The notes under the pieces were generated by a model, which saw only the letters and a list, made by a program, of their open reading frames with translations, did no database searches and was not told where the DNA came from. A stretch of 64,000 nucleotides of DNA from assembly GCA_046294735.1 (NCBI GenBank), contig JBKBKB010000002.1:495339-559338 (forward strand). The letters are read 5' to 3'. Shown one piece after another: positions 24,378 to 34,396 of the stretch; the stretch's first letter is position 1; every line of letters begins with the position of its first letter. The stretch is from 34-65-8 sp046294735. Lineage in GTDB: Bacteria; Pseudomonadota; Alphaproteobacteria; Sphingomonadales; Sphingomonadaceae. The position numbers and the translations under genes were made by a program.

Positions 24378-24665
24378 ATGGCATTTCGTCCACTGCACGA
24401 CCGCGTGCTGGTCCGGCGCATCGAAGCCGAGGAAAAGACCGCTGGCGGCATCATCATCCCCGACAACGCCAAGGAAAAGCCCAGCGAAGGCGAAGTGCTC
24501 GCCGTCGGTGAAGGCAACCGCGACGACGACGGCGACCGTATTCCGCTCGACGTCAAGGTCGGCGACCGCGTTCTGTTCGGCAAGTGGTCGGGCACCGAAG
24601 TCAAGGTCGACGGGGAAGACCTGCTGATCATGAAGGAAAGCGACATCATGGGCGTGATCGCCTGA
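24378..24665 (+). CDS. groES: Co-chaperonin GroES
   Basis: A 95-residue GroES of usual length that forms the heptameric lid on GroEL. It reads MAFRPLHDRVLVRRIEAEEK, has the mobile-loop segment TAGGIIIPDNAKEKPSEG, and ends with IMKESDIMGVI. AGGAAAGG precedes ATG 24378. It is the first gene after the CIRCE operator and 56 bases before groEL. Confidence 0.98.
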   Translation: MAFRPLHDRVLVRRIEAEEKTAGGIIIPDNAKEKPSEGEVLAVGEGNRDDDGDRIPLDVKVGDRVLFGKWSGTEVKVDGEDLLIMKESDIMGVIA

Positions 24666-24721
24666 TCGGCTGACCCCCCTGCCCTTTTCCCTTTCAACAA
24701 CCCAATTCAGGAGAAACAATC

Positions 24722-26371
<1,650 letters not shown>

Positions 26372-26400
26372 GTCCTATCCGGCCATTCGGTTGAAACAGA

Positions 26401-26433
26401 AAACCCCGGCGGAGCGATCCGCCGGGGTTTCTC
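26401..26433. terminator. Bidirectional terminator between groEL and a convergent gene
   Basis: A perfect 13-base stem, AAACCCCGGCGGA at 26401-26413 with TCCGCCGGGGTTT at 26418-26430, and a GCGA loop. T-rich ends are present in both directions, so it serves groEL and the leftward gene at 26451-27377. Confidence 0.9.
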
Positions 26434-26450
26434 GTGTCGGCTTGTGCCGG

Positions 26451-27377
26451 TCAGTTCGCCGCCTCTTCGACCTTGTCCGACAGATAATAGCGCGCGGTGG
26501 TATCGAGGATCGCGGTCGCGCGTTCGTTGGGGCGCATGGCATAGAACGCGCGCAGCAGGCTGAGGTCGAACCGGGTCAGCCCGGCGGGGGCCTGCTCCGG
26601 TTGCGTGAACAGCGACAGCACGCTGGGGACCGTGCCCACCTCGTCAGGCTCGCGGTCGCGCACGGTCGCTAGCAAGCGGATGGTGGCATAGGCAGCGAGC
26701 TGCTCCAGCGTCTTGCCGCCGACATGGTCAAGATCGATCAGCACTGCCGCACCCATCACGTCCATCCGGATGGGCGGATTGAGGCGACCGGTCTGGAACT
26801 GTTCGTTGACCGCAGCTTCGCGTGGTGGATCGCCGATCATAACGATCCGCATCGGCCTGCCATCAACCCCCCGTACTTCCGAAGTGCTCCAAGCATAGGT
26901 CATCTCGCCCGGACCGGCCATTTCCCTGATCTTGCTCGGCGGCACCCCCTTGAACAGCCATGCCTGATCCTCGCGCAGTTGCTCGATCGCGCTCGACCCG
27001 TCCTTCGCGAACATCAGCAAAGCGTTGGGGGTGCAGTCCTCCGCCCCGACCGGCGCGCCCACCTCTTTGGCATTCGCGCGCATCAGGCCGTTGATCACCA
27101 CAGCATAGTCGGTCTTGATCCCGACCGTGGCCGGGCAGAACGGTTGATGAAAGCGGGCAAACGGCTTGTCGATCCGGGCGGGAATGACCAGATCCGATGT
27201 CAGCGCTCGCACTGCGCGGACCTGCTCTTCCCGGTCGCCGGTGACGATGATGTCTGCGGGGGCACGGGGTGGAGCGGTCAGAACCGAGGGGTTGTCCTGT
27301 TCCGCCATTGCGGCTCCAGCGCCGATACCACTCAACGAGGCGAGCGCTCCAAAAATGCCAAGCAAGACTTTCATCAT
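26451..27377 (-). CDS. Exported protein of unknown function
   Basis: A 308-residue protein with a signal peptide (MMKVLLGIFGALASLSGIGAG, cleaved near AMA-EQ). Mature region: RAPADIIVTGDREEQVRAVR, a cysteine pair (FCPATVG and EDCTPN), and a predicted helical C terminus. I do not recognise a named domain; the style is that of conserved sphingomonad secreted proteins. An AGGAG site lies 7-10 bases before the double ATG at 27377/27374. It is convergent with groEL and shares its terminator. Confidence 0.75.
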   Translation of the reverse strand: MMKVLLGIFGALASLSGIGAGAAMAEQDNPSVLTAPPRAPADIIVTGDREEQVRAVRALTSDLVIPARIDKPFARFHQPFCPATVGIKTDYAVVINGLMRANAKEVGAPVGAEDCTPNALLMFAKDGSSAIEQLREDQAWLFKGVPPSKIREMAGPGEMTYAWSTSEVRGVDGRPMRIVMIGDPPREAAVNEQFQTGRLNPPIRMDVMGAAVLIDLDHVGGKTLEQLAAYATIRLLATVRDREPDEVGTVPSVLSLFTQPEQAPAGLTRFDLSLLRAFYAMRPNERATAILDTTARYYLSDKVEEAAN

Positions 27378-27559
27378 TTCACACTCCTGCTGCGATCAAG
27401 GGGTGCTGTCCACGCTTGAAAAGTATTTCGTGGGGAGGGATGCATCACGGTGGTCTTACGGTCAAATCGCGGCGACACGTTGCTGAGCAGGGTGGGGTGT
27501 GCAGTGATCGCTGCTGCCGCCCGAGTTGCCCGATCAGAGCGGGCGGGTTATCAGGAGCG

Positions 27560-28642
27560 ATGATCTCGAGTCAGGCAACAGGCTATCTCAGGCGCCAGAT
27601 CATATGCGGCTGGACGATCGCGGTCGCCATTGTGTCGCTGGTCACGGCTGCCCTTGCGCAGACCAGCAGTGATCCGTGCAACACCAGTCAGCCTTGCGCC
27701 AAACCGTTCCTGGAAAACGGACTTTACGGGATCAGGAACGGGTACGGCGTTGTCACGATTGCTCCGGCTTTCTCGGCAGCCTATCTCCTCATGCCCCGCC
27801 CCGTTTTTGGCCAGGGGAGTTTCCATGGCCTGATCGTGACCCAGCGCGATGGCAAGTTCGGCTTCGTCAATCGCCGCGGCATCGAAGTGCAGGCACCGCA
27901 GTTTGACAGTTATCGGGTTGAGCACCGCTCGTTTCTGCTGGTCACGAAGAATGGGCAGAATTGTCTGCTCGACAGCGAAGGCAAGATGCGGGTTCATTGC
28001 GACAATCATCAGATCCTGGGGGCGATGTTCGTGACCAGCGTGCCGGGGGGCGCGTTTCAGCTGGTCAAGGACGGCAAGGCCACATTCGTTCGCCGCAGCG
28101 ACGGAGCCCCCGTCAAGGTCACCGAAACCGGCCCGCCGCCCCTGGCAACTCGGCAAGCCAGCTCCAGCCAGACATTCAACGCTGCGCGCGATTGGGCCGA
28201 CCGGGGGGACTGGGGGGCTGCAATACGCGCTGCGGTGTCTGCCAGCGATGCGGACAAGCGCTATGTCCTGGTAAAGTTTCACCAGGCCTGGGTGGCGCAT
28301 CGATCCGTGCTCAATCAACCGGTGCCCGCGACGCTGGCAACCGTGCAGGACCGCCGTCTGGCGGCCAGGGTGCAGCAGGAGCGGGGGCTGTCATTCCGGT
28401 ATGATGGCGGGTTCAGTGCGCTGCGGGACAACGCCAAGCTCATGGAAGAGGCCTATACCCAGGCCTCGGCCAGTGAACGCAGTGCCATCCTTGCGCTGCA
28501 TCGCCACGCATTCCCTCCGGCAGCGTCCTTGCCGACCTCGCCATCCTCCGGCCGATGGCCGGTCTTTATCGATGCCAGTACGGTGGGTGAATGCCACCGC
28601 CGAGGAGGGAGCGTGACGATCATGGGGCGCTGCGCGCGATAG
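27560..28642 (+). CDS. Exported WG-repeat-like protein
   Basis: A 360-residue protein. An N-terminal hydrophobic signal (about residues 14-33, ending ALAQ) precedes degenerate WG-type repeats: NGLYGIRNGYGVVTIAPAF, RDGKFGFVNRRGIEVQAPQF and KNGQNCLLDSEGKMRV. The second half has no domain I recognise; it contains helical segments and a final cysteine pair. WG-repeat proteins are usually envelope or secreted proteins of unknown role. ATG 27560 has AGGAG only two bases away, so the start is slightly uncertain. About 180 bases separate it from the divergent gene. Confidence 0.7.
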   Translation: MISSQATGYLRRQIICGWTIAVAIVSLVTAALAQTSSDPCNTSQPCAKPFLENGLYGIRNGYGVVTIAPAFSAAYLLMPRPVFGQGSFHGLIVTQRDGKFGFVNRRGIEVQAPQFDSYRVEHRSFLLVTKNGQNCLLDSEGKMRVHCDNHQILGAMFVTSVPGGAFQLVKDGKATFVRRSDGAPVKVTETGPPPLATRQASSSQTFNAARDWADRGDWGAAIRAAVSASDADKRYVLVKFHQAWVAHRSVLNQPVPATLATVQDRRLAARVQQERGLSFRYDGGFSALRDNAKLMEEAYTQASASERSAILALHRHAFPPAASLPTSPSSGRWPVFIDASTVGECHRRGGSVTIMGRCAR

Positions 28643-28746
28643 GCCAGCAACTGATTCGCAGTTTCCCAGGATACGCCGATTCCGGGGACACTGCCCTCCC
28701 CGATCACTGGCCGCACCCTCCAAACTGAACAGCGCGGCCCACTCAC

Positions 28747-31047
28747 TTACCCGCCCTTGCGGCTCGCTTCGGCTGCGGCAGCCACGCCTGCCGGCCAGGT
28801 CACCTGCGTCTGCGTCTGCGGGTTGAACACGTCGCCGGGGTAGATCGCGGCCTCGGCCGCGGCGATTTCCTCGGGCGTGAGGAACTCGCTCGGCTGCAGC
28901 GCGAACACGTCAATCCCCCGCGCAATCTCGGTGGCGTAGATCCGCCCGCGATACCAGTAGGCCGACCAGTAGCCGCCCAGGACCAGCTGGTCCTTGTCGA
29001 TCGGACCACGGTCGAAATAGGCGATTTCGCGGACATTGGCCGGATCGGTAAAGTCGATCACCGAGACCCCGCCCTGATACCATGCCTGCACGAACAGGTC
29101 GCGCCCCGGGACCGGGATGATCGAGCCGTTGTGGGCGACGCAGTTTTCCTTGTCGCCCTGCGGCGCGGGCAGTTTCCAGGTGCCACGATAGACCAGCTTG
29201 CCGTTCTCCAACCCATAGATCGCATTGGCGCCCCAGTTCTTCGGATCGCCTGCCTGACAGCGCGGCCGCCCGCCGCCGCCCCATTCGTCGGTATAGAGCA
29301 CCTTGGTGCCATCATTGCTGAAGGTGGCCGAGTGCCAGTAGGCAAAACCCTTGTCGACCACAGCGTCGATCCGCTTGGGTCTAAGCGGGTCGGAGATGTC
29401 GAACACGATGCCGTTGCCGGAACAGGCCCCGGCAGCCAGCTTCTTGGCCGGGAACACGGTGATGTCGTGGCACTGGTCGGTGCGGTTGGTGTCCTGCGTG
29501 CCGTCCCCATGATCGCCCCCACGCCACAACCCGGCGATCTGGCCATCAGCGGCGAACACCCGCGGGCTGTCCACGATCCGCGCCTTGGACGGATCAGCCA
29601 GCGGGATTTCGATCACGTCGATGCTGAATAGCGCGGTGCGGGTGTCGCCGGTGTCGCCACTGATGCAGCCGGAGAGTTCCTTCGCATCGCGTACGCCCGC
29701 GGTGCCCGAGTTGTAGACCACCAGTCGCCGGGCATCCTGGCTGACGATCGAATGGGTGTGGCTGCCCCGGCAGGTCTGGACCTGGCCGACCTGCCGCGGG
29801 CGGGTGATGTCGGAAATGTCGAAGATGCGCAGGCCGCGGAACCGGTCCTTGCTGATTTTCTCCGCGACCCCTTCGAGGCCGCAATCGATCCGGCCGCTGG
29901 TCTGTTCGACCGACATGATCAGCAGGTTGCCCGCGATCGAGACATCGCCCTGCCCGCCAGGGCAGACCACAGAACTGACCAGGGCCGGCACCCCGTCGTC
30001 ACCGAGGCGGTAGGCGTTCCAGCCGTGGTAGCTCCCGGCAACCATCAGGTCGCCGGAAAAGGCCATGTCAGTGTTGGCGAAGTCGAACGGAGAGCCGCGC
30101 TTGCCGAAGTTAGGCTTGGGCTTGTCCTTTTCCTCCGGCGGGGCGGCGCCTTCGGCCGGGGTGGCGGCTTGCGCGGCTGGCGCAGCGGCCATGGTATGAC
30201 CGGCATGGCCGGCATGAGCGTCATGTCCGTCTGCCGGGGCCTTTTCACCCTTCTTGTCGTCCTTCTTCGGCATCAGCGGCTGGAGGCCTGCCGGATTGGC
30301 GGGATCGAAGAACCCGGCCGGCTTGGGCAGAGAGGCGACTTTGCGCAAGTTGAGGATCGCCTCGCCCGCGTTGTCGAAACCGGCAGACAGTGTGGCGCGC
30401 GGATCGTCGGATAGGGTCGCGAGCAGCGCGTTCATCCGTTCGATCTCGGCCTTCTGGTCGGTGTCGACATCGTTGACGAACTGCTGCTGGGCAGGATCAA
30501 ACGCCGTGCCGGGAACGCGCATCAAGTCCCGTACCATGTCCAGCGCGCCGCGGTGGTGGGCGATCATCAACTCGAGGAACAACCGCTCGAACGCAACGCC
30601 ATCCAGCGTCGCCAGCCGCGCCATGTCTTCCGGGCTGGCCATGCCCTGCATGGCATGATGTGCGTGGCCCATCCCAGCCATCTCGATCGGCTCGCCGCGT
30701 TCTTGCAGCCAGCCCCGCATGAAGGCGATCTCGTCCGCCTGGCTGGCGTCGATCCGCCCCGCCACTGCCACCAGTTCCTCGCGATTGGTCCGCCCCTTCA
30801 CCAGCGCAGCCATCTCGACCGCCTGCTGGTGGTGGACGATCATGCCCTGCATGAAGGCGACATCGGCCGGGGTCCAGGTGCGCGCAGCAAGCTGGGTTGC
30901 TTCCTCAGCGGAAATGGCGCGCGGCGCAGTGCCCGGCGCCCCGGGCTGGACGATCGGTGCACCCTGCGCCGCCAGCGTGCCGGCGGACACAAGCAGGCCC
31001 ACGACAAAGCTGGCGCGCGCGGTGCGGAAGGTGGTGGAAGCAGTCAT
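28747..31047 (-). CDS. DUF305 domain fused to LVIVD-type beta-propeller
   Basis: A 766-residue exported protein. After a signal peptide, residues 55-215 are a DUF305 ferritin-like helical domain: FMQGMIVHHQQAVEMA and then LMIAHHRGALDMVRDL, with paired His motifs. A His/Ala/Pro-rich linker (about 270-315) includes a HDAHAGHAGHT metal-binding-looking run. Residues 325-740 resemble an LVIVD-repeat beta-propeller (GLRIFDISDITRPRQVGQV, GIVFDISDPLRP, VIDFTDPANVREIAYF). DUF305 proteins are often linked with copper or other metals. Function is unknown. AGGGA lies before ATG 31047. Confidence 0.82.
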   Translation of the reverse strand: MTASTTFRTARASFVVGLLVSAGTLAAQGAPIVQPGAPGTAPRAISAEEATQLAARTWTPADVAFMQGMIVHHQQAVEMAALVKGRTNREELVAVAGRIDASQADEIAFMRGWLQERGEPIEMAGMGHAHHAMQGMASPEDMARLATLDGVAFERLFLELMIAHHRGALDMVRDLMRVPGTAFDPAQQQFVNDVDTDQKAEIERMNALLATLSDDPRATLSAGFDNAGEAILNLRKVASLPKPAGFFDPANPAGLQPLMPKKDDKKGEKAPADGHDAHAGHAGHTMAAAPAAQAATPAEGAAPPEEKDKPKPNFGKRGSPFDFANTDMAFSGDLMVAGSYHGWNAYRLGDDGVPALVSSVVCPGGQGDVSIAGNLLIMSVEQTSGRIDCGLEGVAEKISKDRFRGLRIFDISDITRPRQVGQVQTCRGSHTHSIVSQDARRLVVYNSGTAGVRDAKELSGCISGDTGDTRTALFSIDVIEIPLADPSKARIVDSPRVFAADGQIAGLWRGGDHGDGTQDTNRTDQCHDITVFPAKKLAAGACSGNGIVFDISDPLRPKRIDAVVDKGFAYWHSATFSNDGTKVLYTDEWGGGGRPRCQAGDPKNWGANAIYGLENGKLVYRGTWKLPAPQGDKENCVAHNGSIIPVPGRDLFVQAWYQGGVSVIDFTDPANVREIAYFDRGPIDKDQLVLGGYWSAYWYRGRIYATEIARGIDVFALQPSEFLTPEEIAAAEAAIYPGDVFNPQTQTQVTWPAGVAAAAEASRKGG

Positions 31048-31126
31048 GAATGGGGTCCCTGAAGCAGATTTCGAGCGGCAATGGGCCCTGTCGGCGCGGT
31101 GAAGTCAATCCATCGCCGGTCGATTG

Positions 31127-31912
31127 CTATCGGTCGTTCGTCGGACGCAGCGGGGCCGTCAGCGCCTGGCCGAGCGGCACATCGGCAATGGCCTGCGGAT
31201 CATCCACCCCGATCAGGAAGGACCCGGGCGGCGGTTCGGCCCGAAACGTCCCGTGCAGCCGATCCCACAGGCTGAGCCCGCTGGTGAAGTTGCTGTCCTG
31301 CTGCGCGGGCACCTGGGAATGATGCAGGCCGTGCATCTCCGGCGTGGTCAGCACCGTGCGCAGCAGCCGGTCCCACCCACCCGGCAGGCGCAGATTGGAA
31401 TGGTGGAAAAGGATCGAGGCGTTGAAGAACTGCCGCCAGTAGCGCAAGCCCTTGGGGCTGACTCCCGCCAGCCGCACCTGCACCAGCCGCCAAGGCAGCG
31501 AGACCAGCATGTCGAGCGGGTGGAACCGCACCGCAGTGCTGGCATCCATGTCCGGATCGACGTGGTGGACCCGGTGGAAGCGCCACAGGAACGGCACCCG
31601 GTGCGTCGCCACGTGCCACCAGTAAAACCCGTAATCCATTGCCGCGATCCCGCCGAGCAGGCGCAAGGGGCGCGGCAGGTGCTGGGCGAACCCGCGCCCC
31701 TTGGCCAGGTTGCCGCGCGCGATCGCCTGCGCCAGCGGCTCTTCCACCGCCGCCACGATCACCGCGCATCCGGCCCCGAGCGCGGCATTGCGCAGATTGC
31801 GCGGCACAGCGGGCAAGGTCTGGTGCCGCAGGGGCCGCTTGCGCTCGGCCACCAGCAGCCCGGCCACAGCGGCACTGATAATCAGGGCAAGGTCAAGTCG
31901 AGCGCGGCTCAT
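31127..31912 (-). CDS. Sterol desaturase/fatty acid hydroxylase family protein
   Basis: A 261-residue integral membrane di-iron enzyme. The histidine boxes are HVATH, HRVHH and HGLHH, with further histidines in FHHSNLRL, in the order expected for the superfamily. An N-terminal helix (about residues 6-22) and further hydrophobic segments place it in the inner membrane. The start at 31912 has a strong AGGAGG. It is divergent from the glycosyltransferase-like gene at 31967 with 54 bases between, so it may be co-regulated with that cluster. The substrate lipid is unknown. Confidence 0.88.
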   Translation of the reverse strand: MSRARLDLALIISAAVAGLLVAERKRPLRHQTLPAVPRNLRNAALGAGCAVIVAAVEEPLAQAIARGNLAKGRGFAQHLPRPLRLLGGIAAMDYGFYWWHVATHRVPFLWRFHRVHHVDPDMDASTAVRFHPLDMLVSLPWRLVQVRLAGVSPKGLRYWRQFFNASILFHHSNLRLPGGWDRLLRTVLTTPEMHGLHHSQVPAQQDSNFTSGLSLWDRLHGTFRAEPPPGSFLIGVDDPQAIADVPLGQALTAPLRPTNDR

Positions 31913-31966
31913 AGCTGCCCTCCTTGCCCCATGGCGCAGCGCGCGTCGAGGGGCTAGGGACGGTGG

Positions 31967-32545
31967 ATGGCCCCACCCCTGCTTTCGATCTTCGCCCGCT
32001 GGCCGCGCCCCGGCGAGGTCAAGACCCGGCTGATCCCGCATTTCGGAGCCGAGGGTGCGGCTATCATCTATACCCGCCTGCTGGCGCACACGATTGCGGT
32101 GGCCCGCGCGAGCGGCGTCCCGTTCGAACTGCGCGTAACGGGCGGCGCGCCGGAGCTGTTCCGGGCGGCATTCGGGCCTGACCTCACCGTGACATCGCAG
32201 GGCGAGGGCGATCTCACCGCCCGCCTCTCGGCCGTACCCGCACCGGCGATTGTGATCGGCAGCGACTGCCCCGGCCTGACGCCTTCTGTCCTGCAAGCCG
32301 CGGCAGACACTCTCACAACCGACCCAATGGTGATCGGCCCGGCCAGCGATGGCGGGTACTACCTGCTCGGTTACAACGCAGACGCGGCCTTCGCCTTCAC
32401 CGACATGCCGTGGAGCACGCCTGCCGTGTTCGAGGAAACCCTCCGCCGCTTCGCGCGGCGCGGTATTCGCCCCGCGGTGCTGCCAGAACTCAGCGACGTC
32501 GACACGCCCGAAGACCTCGCCCAATGGCCCGCATTCCTGCCATGA
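31967..32545 (+). CDS. TIGR04282-type transferase (DUF2064)
   Basis: A 192-residue protein of the CofC/MobA-like nucleotidyl- or glycosyltransferase fold, the type named rSAM/selenodomain-associated transferase 1 and proposed for arsenosugar biosynthesis. It shows LLSIFARWPRPGEVKTRLIP, the acidic IGSDCPGLTP motif, GPASDGGYYLLGY and a terminal LSDVDTPEDL. Its TGA overlaps the ATG of the next gene (ATGA), which is the usual partner, transferase 2. Confidence 0.88.
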   Translation: MAPPLLSIFARWPRPGEVKTRLIPHFGAEGAAIIYTRLLAHTIAVARASGVPFELRVTGGAPELFRAAFGPDLTVTSQGEGDLTARLSAVPAPAIVIGSDCPGLTPSVLQAAADTLTTDPMVIGPASDGGYYLLGYNADAAFAFTDMPWSTPAVFEETLRRFARRGIRPAVLPELSDVDTPEDLAQWPAFLP

Positions 32546-33270
32546 ATCCGTCGGCCGTCGCACTCGTGATCCCGGTGCTGGACGAGGAGAAGGCCCTGCC
32601 CGCGCTGGTCGAGGTGCTGCGCCGGCTTGACCCGCAACCGGCCGAAATCGTGGTGGTCGATGGCGGCAGTTCCGACCGCAGCCGGGATATCGTCCGTGCG
32701 GCTGGCTGGACGCTGGTCGAAACCGCGGCGGGCCGCGGCCTGCAGATCAACGCCGGGGTCGCCGCCGCCAGTGCGCCGCTGGTCTGCGTACTCCATGCCG
32801 ACAGCGTGCCCCCGCGCGACATGGTGCAGGTGATCCGCGAGACACTGGCCGATCCGGCAATTGCGCTCGCCAGTTTCACCCCGCTCATCCGGGGTGACAG
32901 GACCCGCTGGGGCACCACTGTCCACAACTGGCTCAAGACCTGGTACGCCCCGCTGATCACCCGCCCGCACCTGTTCCTGCGCGGAGTGCGGCTGCTGTTC
33001 GGCGACCACGGGATGTTCTTCCGCCGTGCGCAGTTCCTTGACATCGGCGGCTGCACCCCGGGCGATGCGATAATGGAAGAGGCGGACCTGTGCGTGAAGT
33101 TCGCAGCTCTGGGCAAGACCCGGATGGTCCGGCGCTGGATCGTCACGTCGGACCGGCGGATCGCCGCCTGGGGACCGCTCAAGGCCAACTGGATCTACTT
33201 CAAGGTCGGCATTCTCTGGGCGGTCGGCGCGCGCACCAGGCTGGCACGTCACTATCCGCACGTGCGCTAG
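32542..33270 (+). CDS. TIGR04283-type glycosyltransferase
   Basis: A 242-residue GT-A family 2 glycosyltransferase (rSAM/selenodomain-associated transferase 2 type). N-terminal VALVIPVLDEEKALP, the DGGSSDRS sugar-nucleotide site, the DXD-like LHADSVPP and the GDHGMFFRRAQF acceptor region are intact. A C-terminal hydrophobic stretch (KANWIYFKVGILWAVG) may associate with the membrane. The start at 32542 overlaps the previous stop by four bases. Its 3' end overlaps the convergent epimerase gene by 71 bases. Confidence 0.88.
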   Translation: MNPSAVALVIPVLDEEKALPALVEVLRRLDPQPAEIVVVDGGSSDRSRDIVRAAGWTLVETAAGRGLQINAGVAAASAPLVCVLHADSVPPRDMVQVIRETLADPAIALASFTPLIRGDRTRWGTTVHNWLKTWYAPLITRPHLFLRGVRLLFGDHGMFFRRAQFLDIGGCTPGDAIMEEADLCVKFAALGKTRMVRRWIVTSDRRIAAWGPLKANWIYFKVGILWAVGARTRLARHYPHVR

Positions 33271-34279
33271 CGGCAAGAAATCCGGCCCCGATACAGTGGT
33301 CGATCAGGCGGTGAATGTAGGCCTCGCCAGTTTCCGGGCAACCGTCCCCTGCCAGCGCGCGGAAGGCAGTATCGTCAAAGTGGAGGTTGCGCTGGAAATA
33401 GCTGGCATAGAGCCCGGCGACCCTGCGGAACAGGCGGCGTTCCAGGGCAGGCAGCATGGTGGGATCGAATGCCTCGGGCGCGACCAGTTCCGGTTCGTGA
33501 AAGTGCGGGTAGGCCCCGATCGCGGCGGTGAAGCGCCCGACCGGCAAGGGCTGGGCCGAGACCAGGTGGAAAGTGCCCCCTGCCGCCTGCTCCATCCTTT
33601 CAGCGAGAAGGGCGATGCCTGCCGCGACATGATCGACTGGAACGAAGTCGAGCGTCGCCCCGTCACGGGCAGGCATATGCCGCACGCGTCCTTCAGCAAT
33701 CAGCTTGAACGCGGCATAAGTGGTGTCGAACTGACGGATGGCGCCATCGCCATGCTCGCCCACCACGATCGAGGGGCGGGCGATGGCCCAGTCGAGGCCA
33801 CTGGCGCGCACCAGCCGCTCGCCCGCCGCCTTGCTCGCTTCGTAGCCGTTGGCGAAACCGGCCTCGGGCAACGGATCGCTCTCTCTGATGAACCCGTCGC
33901 GCACCCCGCAGACATATGCAGTGCTGACATGGAGGAAGGCCATGCCTCCTGCATCGGCCAGCCTGATGGCCTCAGCCGTGCCGCCGACATTGACGGAAGC
34001 ATAATCGGCTTCGTCGAGGTCAAACCGGACAGTCGCGGCGCAATGGACCAGCAGGTCATGGCTGGCGGCCGCCGCGTCCCACTGGCCTTGATCCCAGCCG
34101 AACCGCGGCAGCGAGACATCCCCCTGCACCGCACTGGCCACGGCCACCGGGCGGCCCCGGTTATCGCACACCTGCGGGTTGCGATGGACCAGCGCAGTCA
34201 CGCTGTGCCCCGCTGCGATGAGCCGCGCGCAGACTTCCCCGCCGAGCAAGCCGGCGGCTCCGGAAACGAATACCCTCAA
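33200..34279 (-). CDS. NAD-dependent epimerase/dehydratase family protein
   Basis: A 359-residue extended SDR protein. The glycine motif is GAAGLLGG at residues 7-14. The catalytic-type Tyr and Lys are in NGYEASKAAGE, and the Ser of STAYVCG precedes them. It looks most like sugar- or lipid-modifying NAD(P)-dependent oxidoreductases; the substrate is unknown. The start codon is TTG at 34279. The last 23 codons overlap antisense with the glycosyltransferase gene, and the Arg-rich tail (ARRPPRECRP) could be a late extension of the frame. Confidence 0.8.
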   Translation of the reverse strand: MRVFVSGAAGLLGGEVCARLIAAGHSVTALVHRNPQVCDNRGRPVAVASAVQGDVSLPRFGWDQGQWDAAAASHDLLVHCAATVRFDLDEADYASVNVGGTAEAIRLADAGGMAFLHVSTAYVCGVRDGFIRESDPLPEAGFANGYEASKAAGERLVRASGLDWAIARPSIVVGEHGDGAIRQFDTTYAAFKLIAEGRVRHMPARDGATLDFVPVDHVAAGIALLAERMEQAAGGTFHLVSAQPLPVGRFTAAIGAYPHFHEPELVAPEAFDPTMLPALERRLFRRVAGLYASYFQRNLHFDDTAFRALAGDGCPETGEAYIHRLIDHCIGAGFLAASARADSDVPAWCARRPPRECRP

Positions 34280-34396
34280 CAGCAGGCCGCCGGGGTGGCC
34301 GGAACGGAGTTCATGTAACGCGGTGCCTCATTTGCGCGAACGGGAATGCAGAACGTGCTTCGCGAGCGAGGCATAAAGGGTTACGCGGGGCGCACA

